Shown here piece by piece: positions 59,953-64,000 of a stretch of 64,000 nt of DNA (position 1 is its first letter; each line of letters begins with the position of its first letter). The notes beneath the pieces are model-generated. The model was given only the letters and a program-made list of their open reading frames with translations, had not been told where the DNA came from and made no database searches. The DNA comes from ZLKRG08 sp046094385 (GTDB taxonomy: Bacteria; Actinomycetota; Actinomycetes; Nanopelagicales; Nanopelagicaceae): positions 22,572 through 86,571 of the forward strand of contig JBJTHJ010000057.1 in NCBI GenBank assembly GCA_046094385.1, in the 5' to 3' direction. A program made the translations under genes and the position numbers.

Positions 59953-61566
59953 ATGTTCCAGAAAATTGGGTCAACCAGTGCTGATGTAGCTATTGCTGAT
60001 GTAGCTAGTACTGATGTAGCTAGCACTGCCCCCAATCGACTTCGCGCCATTCAGGTCATTCCCTCTGCGCCTTCTCTAATTGGTGATCCCATTCTGGACT
60101 CTGATGATGCCGAACGCTCGCCTGAAATCGCTGATTTACTTAAGTCCAACCCTGGCCCTGAAGCCATGCAGAGGCTGTTGCAGCTCGACAAATCCACGCT
60201 TACTCCTGCAGATCGGATTGATTTTTTAACCTGCTGGCAACGTCAGAGCAGTTGGGTAGCTGCCCAAGAACAAGAGGCCATGCTCTATGTATCAGGAACT
60301 CAATATCTAGAAAAAGCTGGCGAGTTTGATGTTGATTGCGAAGAGCGAGAGAGCGTCGCCACTGCCCTTCGGATCTCTCCTGCAACATCACAAAACAAGA
60401 TTGATGTAGCGCGCACTTTATTTAATCACTTACCTCAAACTATCTCCGCGCTAAATTCCGGCGAAATTTCAGTGCAGCATGCCCAAGTAATTGCCCAAGA
60501 GACCGCAAGCGCAGTACGCGCTGGGCTAGATCAGTATGCAATTGCGGAAATCGAGAAGATCGCTCTGGCCCACGCAGAATTTCATACGCCCAACCAGGTT
60601 GCCAACAAAGTTCGCACCACCTTTGCAAAACTTGCTCCAGATTTATTCCAAAAAGAGTTCGATGATAATCGCGCTGCACGCCAAGTCCGCTTTTATAAAG
60701 AACCAAATGGAATCGGAACAATTTTGGCGACCCTAAAGATTGAGGATGCCCAGCTTGTAGATCAAGTCATAAACGACTACTCAGAAAAATTACTCGAAGA
60801 GCATCGCCAAGCCATGTTAAATCTCGTCAAATTTAGTCGTGGCCACATTTGCCTCAAGAATTGTGGCGCAGATTCAAGGTGCGCGCATCCATGTTCTGAT
60901 GGTTGCAAAGATGAATGTCTCGCCCTTAATTCGCAGGATGCTGCCGCTTTAGCTGCCCTAGAACGCGCAAACCTAATCAATTCAGATTTTGAGCGAGATA
61001 TGCGTAGAGCAGATGCATTTGTCTTTGCAATGCGGGCGGCAGATGCAGCTCTTAAGGCAAGTGGTTCAATTATCACCAAACATAATCGCCGTCCAACTAT
61101 CAATGTGACAATCGACTTACCAACAATTCTTGGACTCGCCGATAATCCAGGACAACTTGCTGGATATGGACCAATTCCTGCAGCAATTGCACGCGAAATT
61201 GCATCTGATGGTCGCTGGAAGCGGTTTATCACCGACCCAATTAAGGGAACCCTTCTAGATTATGGAAGAGAAACTTATGAACCACCACAAGACTTACAAG
61301 ATTTCTTAATCGCAAGAGATCGAACTTGTCGCTTCCCCGGTTGTCGACAACCTGCCCATCTCGGAGATCTTGATCATGTTGTGCCTTGGAATGAAGGTGG
61401 AACTACTTCACCCGATAATCTCGGAGCGCTCTGTAGACGGCATCACAATCTCAAAACACATTCTGATTGGCAGCTCATAAACCAAGAGGATGGTGCTTGT
61501 ACCTGGATTAGCCCATCAGGTCACAAGTATTACGTTCCTCCACGGCCAATTCTAGATTCCATCTAA
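59953..61566 (+). CDS. DUF222-HNH endonuclease with cysteine-rich insert
   Basis: The 537-residue protein joins an N-terminal DUF222 (13E12-type) helical region (about 60-290) to a C-terminal HNH domain with C459, C464, LDH at 473-475, C494 and HH at 497-498. Between them lies a segment with six cysteines in 23 residues (300, 304, 310, 314, 318, 322). The N-terminus has a threefold in-frame 15-bp repeat. Such proteins are frequent in Actinobacteria and their targets are unknown. The 225-base gap upstream is AT-rich and shows no other gene. Confidence 0.88.
   Translation: MFQKIGSTSADVAIADVASTDVASTAPNRLRAIQVIPSAPSLIGDPILDSDDAERSPEIADLLKSNPGPEAMQRLLQLDKSTLTPADRIDFLTCWQRQSSWVAAQEQEAMLYVSGTQYLEKAGEFDVDCEERESVATALRISPATSQNKIDVARTLFNHLPQTISALNSGEISVQHAQVIAQETASAVRAGLDQYAIAEIEKIALAHAEFHTPNQVANKVRTTFAKLAPDLFQKEFDDNRAARQVRFYKEPNGIGTILATLKIEDAQLVDQVINDYSEKLLEEHRQAMLNLVKFSRGHICLKNCGADSRCAHPCSDGCKDECLALNSQDAAALAALERANLINSDFERDMRRADAFVFAMRAADAALKASGSIITKHNRRPTINVTIDLPTILGLADNPGQLAGYGPIPAAIAREIASDGRWKRFITDPIKGTLLDYGRETYEPPQDLQDFLIARDRTCRFPGCRQPAHLGDLDHVVPWNEGGTTSPDNLGALCRRHHNLKTHSDWQLINQEDGACTWISPSGHKYYVPPRPILDSI
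59980..60024. repeat. Three in-frame 15-bp repeats in the HNH gene
   Basis: Three adjacent units (GCTGATGTAGCTATT and two near copies) encode ADVAI, ADVAS and TDVAS in the N-terminal tail. Confidence 0.93.
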
Positions 61567-61570
61567 TTCA

Positions 61571-61590
61571 ATCTGCTTCTATCTGCTTCT
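61571..61590. repeat. Two perfect 10-bp direct repeats after the HNH gene
   Basis: ATCTGCTTCT occurs twice in direct succession, followed by another ATCT, five bases after the stop codon. Confidence 0.75.
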
Positions 61591-61652
61591 ATCTAAATTG
61601 ATCTAGTTTTACTCAATTTGGTCCAATTCCATATAACTAGCAGTTATCAGTT

Positions 61653-61658
61653 TAAACT
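61653..61658 (+). promoter_or_regulatory. Candidate -10 box (TAAACT) of leaderless acetyltransferase gene
   Basis: TAAACT, six bases, then the ATG at 61665. The spacing favours that ATG over the GTG one codon upstream. Confidence 0.5.
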
Positions 61659-61664
61659 TCTGTG

Positions 61665-62258
61665 ATGATTTGGTGGCCAGAGGAAATCCCAACTCTTGAA
61701 GTTGGCCAGATAATTCCTAGCCAGATAATTCTTAGACCAGTAAAGCCCACCGATGCCGATGCAATTTACAGCGGCGCTCAGGATCCGGAAGTTCCAAAGT
61801 TCACTACGCTCCCTGCTAATTACACAATTGATAATGCAATTAACTTTGCCAAGAATCGCGCTCCAGAGCGCCATGCAAATCGACTTGAGCTGATTTTTGC
61901 AATCGATGCCAGATTTGATGAAAGAGATGGGGCAACAAACCAACTTGTTCAATTGGCTGGGATTATCTCGTTGCATTCGATTGACTTTGCAAATCATCGC
62001 GCTGAGATTGGTTATTGGCTAGTAAAAGAGGCTCGTAACAAAGGAATTGGCACTGCAGCAGTGGAGCTACTAACTGAGTATGGGCTGATGACCATGGGCT
62101 TTCGAAGGATCGATGCCTTAGTTGATAATCGCAATGAAGCTTCTAAGCGACTATTAATCAAAGCTGGTTATGAATTTGAAGGTTTACTGAAGAAATACGT
62201 CACCAGAGCTGATGGAAGCCAGATAGATATGGCAATATTCGCAGCAACTTCAAGTTAA
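61665..62258 (+). CDS. GNAT N-acetyltransferase, RimJ/RimL-like
   Basis: The protein of about 197 residues has ILRPVKPTDADAIYSGAQDPEVPKF near the start. The acetyl-CoA-binding core is EIGYWLVKEARNKGIGTAAVELL, followed by LVDNRNEASKRLLIKAGYEFEG, a typical RimJ/RimL layout. It may acetylate a protein N-terminus or a small amine. The start at 61665 is set by the leaderless promoter. The next gene follows after 18 bases, so the two may be co-transcribed. Confidence 0.87.
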   Translation: MIWWPEEIPTLEVGQIIPSQIILRPVKPTDADAIYSGAQDPEVPKFTTLPANYTIDNAINFAKNRAPERHANRLELIFAIDARFDERDGATNQLVQLAGIISLHSIDFANHRAEIGYWLVKEARNKGIGTAAVELLTEYGLMTMGFRRIDALVDNRNEASKRLLIKAGYEFEGLLKKYVTRADGSQIDMAIFAATSS

Positions 62259-62276
62259 ACGGAAGAAGAGAGCCAA

Positions 62277-62930
62277 ATGGAATCTTTAGCTTTGGTCGTG
62301 ACTGTAATTCTCTTTACCTCCATGGTTGGAGGACCGACTGCGCTAATACTGACTTATGTGCCAAGCAAGCCACGTTGGGTTCGAATCATGAGAACGCTAT
62401 TGGTACTGGTTCTAACTGCAGTCTCATTGTTATTTGGAATTCAGCTAGTCATTGGAGATGCATTGCCATTGGTTCCAAGATTGATTGGGATATCAGCGGT
62501 AGCTACTTCCGTCTTAGCTCTACTTTATGAGTTTAAGGTGTTAAAACATAAAGTAAAGGCCTCAGATGGTTCGTCAATTGATTCTGAAATTGATTCCGAA
62601 ATTCATTCCGAAATTGGCAGCAAAACTTACGCGGTGATCTTCACCTCTAAGCGCCAAGATGCAAACTCGGAACTTTATTATCAGCACAATGACTTGTTGG
62701 TAGAACAGATTAAAACTATTCCTGGCTACATCAGACATCAAAGTGTCAGACACCCTGAAACCCGTGAAGGGATAACAATTGCTTACTTCAATTCACTAGA
62801 AGCAATCGACCAATGGCGCAAAGATGAGCAACATATAGAGGCAAAATCGATGGCGCAGAGCCACTTCTATGAAGATTACAACTTAGAGATTACAGAGGTA
62901 CTAGATCGATATGGCTGGGCTGGAAATTAA
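62277..62930 (+). CDS. Three-helix membrane domain fused to an ABM-type domain
   Basis: The 217-residue protein has three membrane helices (about 3-90) and a linker made of a repeated SEIDSEIHSEI-type sequence (about 100-115). A soluble domain (118-217) has the antibiotic-biosynthesis-monooxygenase fold pattern PGYIRHQSVRHPETREGITI...WRKDEQHIEAKSMAQSHFYEDY. Soluble ABM proteins are usually small heme-degrading or quinone-forming enzymes or uncharacterised. A membrane-anchored one is unusual. Substrate unknown. Confidence 0.72.
   Translation: MESLALVVTVILFTSMVGGPTALILTYVPSKPRWVRIMRTLLVLVLTAVSLLFGIQLVIGDALPLVPRLIGISAVATSVLALLYEFKVLKHKVKASDGSSIDSEIDSEIHSEIGSKTYAVIFTSKRQDANSELYYQHNDLLVEQIKTIPGYIRHQSVRHPETREGITIAYFNSLEAIDQWRKDEQHIEAKSMAQSHFYEDYNLEITEVLDRYGWAGN
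62580..62615. repeat. Three in-frame 12-bp repeats in the linker of the ABM gene
   Basis: GATTCTGAAATT, GATTCCGAAATT and CATTCCGAAATT are adjacent and in frame, encoding DSEI, DSEI and HSEI between the membrane and soluble domains. Confidence 0.93.
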
Positions 62931-62942
62931 CTAAGTTTAAAT

Positions 62943-63794
62943 TTAGCCTTGAGTGCATTCCACAACCACGCCACCTAAGATCTTTACATTCATTCGATTA
63001 ACGCGATAATCCATAGTTACCGGAAAATCTTCACCCTCTCGAGATACCACCCGGAAGATCAGAGCGTTCTGCTCCGCTGCGAATTGAGCATCGCTCTCGG
63101 AGGCCTTCTCCGCAATTAACTTGGCGCAGGTAGCTTTGACGAGCGCTTTGGAATTCTCATCTCCAAGTGGAGTATCGGCGTATCCATAAGTCTCATAAAC
63201 ATTCATTTTGATTACGGTACGACCAGATTTAAGTGCAGGCGTTAAATTGGAGTTCAAAGTCAATATCGTGGCTGGACCCTTCACTTTACTCTTGGAGCTT
63301 AGAAACTGAACCTGCAACTTTGGATTTGCTGAGAACAATTGATTTAACCAGATATCTTGATCCATTAATTTTTCAGGACAAGCCATTTTGGTACTAAATA
63401 GAGATTGTGCGCGAAGTGCACCTTTAGATAGCGAGTAATTACCGCCCAAGGTATTGCAACCGGCTTTGATAGAGATTGACTTATCTTCGAAGTGAAGTGT
63501 GATTGGGGTTTTGGATGCGAGCGTGTATCGCTTGCCATTTACGGTCACTGAAGTTGAGCGAAATGTCAAAGACTGTAGGTCAATTAATTTTGGAGACCTA
63601 GCATTTGTATAAACCGGTTTATTGTTTGCAGCTTCAGCAGGTGCAACATTTACAACTGGTAGCAAAGGTGCTAAGAGCAACGCTAAAACTAAAAAGAGCG
63701 CTAAAGGGTAATTGACTCTGCGCCTAATTGAGATGGGTCCGGTTGAATTTTGCGTGCCTGCAGCCCAGAGTTTTCTTGCTGATTTATCAAACAT
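62943..63794 (-). CDS. Exported META-domain (HslJ-like) protein
   Basis: The 283-residue protein has a basic N-terminal region, one membrane helix or signal (about 29-52) and an extracytoplasmic META domain (about 70-170) with KAGCNTLGGNYSLSKGAL, FSTKMACPEKLMDQDIWL and paired cysteines. A second, unassigned beta-rich part follows (about 175-283) with two more cysteines. META-domain proteins occur in heat-shock HslJ and in surface proteins; the function is unknown. GGAG precedes the ATG. Confidence 0.8.
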   Translation of the reverse strand: MFDKSARKLWAAGTQNSTGPISIRRRVNYPLALFLVLALLLAPLLPVVNVAPAEAANNKPVYTNARSPKLIDLQSLTFRSTSVTVNGKRYTLASKTPITLHFEDKSISIKAGCNTLGGNYSLSKGALRAQSLFSTKMACPEKLMDQDIWLNQLFSANPKLQVQFLSSKSKVKGPATILTLNSNLTPALKSGRTVIKMNVYETYGYADTPLGDENSKALVKATCAKLIAEKASESDAQFAAEQNALIFRVVSREGEDFPVTMDYRVNRMNVKILGGVVVECTQG

Positions 63795-63830
63795 CGGTCA
63801 ACTCCAATCTTTAGCGCTTTCTTTTTTTGT

Positions 63831-63878
63831 TATTTAATGCTCTATTCAACATTTTATTCAATATTGTATTCAATGCTT
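63831..63878. repeat. Tandem array, four 12-bp units
   Basis: TATTTAATGCTC, TATTCAACATTT, TATTCAATATTG and TATTCAATGCTT follow directly, in the region upstream of the META-domain gene. Confidence 0.88.
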
Positions 63879-63921
63879 TATCTCAGAGAAATATTCCCTA
63901 GATGCTTTGCGCAGCTTTATC

Positions 63922-63957
63922 TCTGGCCTTAATTCTGGCCTTAATTCTGGCCTTAAT
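63922..63957. repeat. Tandem array, three perfect 12-bp units
   Basis: TCTGGCCTTAAT occurs three times in perfect succession. The last copy contains the possible stop codon of a gene entering from the right edge. Confidence 0.95.
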
Positions 63958-64000
63958 TTTTTAGAGTTCTAAAGAGCACCACGCTCAATAGCCCACTAAT
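63953..64000 (-). CDS. Possible C-terminal end of a gene cut by the right edge
   Basis: On the minus strand the last 48 bases read ISGLLSVVLFRTLKN and a stop, a plausible hydrophobic C-terminus. The stretch is too short to assign, and only the neighbouring sequence can confirm it. Confidence 0.3.
   Translation of the reverse strand: MSGLLSVVLFRTLKN

Noticed and set aside
59953..61566. Homing endonuclease or mobile element
   Set aside because: No intron, intein or transposon boundaries are visible; DUF222-HNH genes are ordinary chromosomal genes in Actinobacteria.
1..64000. Genomic island or prophage within the window
   Set aside because: No integrase, transposase, phage gene or att-like duplication at the three tRNA genes was seen, and codon use and spacing look even throughout.

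Overview
The window looks like a chromosomal segment of a small-genome, low-GC actinobacterium (GC roughly mid-40s percent by eye), most like the freshwater acI / Nanopelagicales lineage. The actinobacterial markers are a WhiB-family regulator with an AT-hook tail, an AdnA/AdnB helicase-nuclease pair, a SepX/GlpR-like membrane protein beside a Glp (gephyrin-like) protein, DUF501 and an O-mannosyltransferase. The lineage is an inference from gene content, gene order and composition. Genes are tightly packed, no stretch over 300 bases lacks a gene, and I see no prophage, insertion sequence, integrase or CRISPR array.

Left part (1-28.9 kb): mostly housekeeping genes in an order that, from memory, matches Mycobacterium tuberculosis Rv1026 back to Rv0992c. 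The genes are ppx, DUF501, ftsB, eno, mazG, a SurA-like lipoprotein, mfd, pth, rplY, prs, glmU, tRNA-Gln, ispE, rsmA, tatD, metG, rsmI, an O-mannosyltransferase, sepX, a RimJ-like acetyltransferase, glp and 5-formyltetrahydrofolate cyclo-ligase. ppc and a MarR regulator are interspersed, and rpfB, usually between tatD and rsmA, is absent. A CopD/CtaG fusion and a CopC-like protein follow. A class-I-shaped tRNA with anticodon UAA sits near the left end.

Middle part (29-41 kb): an MMPL transporter, an SDR, a Gfo/Idh/MocA oxidoreductase and tRNA-Arg(CCU). Then a three-gene operon (saccharopine-dehydrogenase-family enzyme, GMC oxidoreductase, SDR), a secreted protein ending at a strong terminator, a membrane diguanylate cyclase and a homospermidine synthase.

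DNA-repair and stress block (41-50.2 kb): whiB7, uvrD2, nudC, adnB and adnA in the mycobacterial order. The whiB7 leader has a promoter with an AT-rich upstream flank, a 42-codon upstream ORF, an intrinsic terminator and a mutually exclusive anti-terminator, which together form a ribosome-controlled attenuator. This is the best regulatory find in the window.

Right part (50.3-64 kb): a likely polyamine or amine catabolism cluster (class I amidotransferase, iron-containing alcohol dehydrogenase, aldehyde dehydrogenase, gamma-glutamylamine-synthetase-like protein, SDR, APC permease). It is followed by a class II amidotransferase, a DUF222-HNH nuclease with a cysteine-rich insert, an acetyltransferase, a membrane/ABM fusion and a META-domain protein.

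Two window-wide patterns stand out. Ten genes, nearly all heading a transcription unit, carry TANNNT followed by exactly six bases and then ATG/GTG, the signature of leaderless transcripts. From about 31 kb rightward many intergenic gaps hold degenerate tandem arrays of 10-13 bp units, often touching a stop codon.
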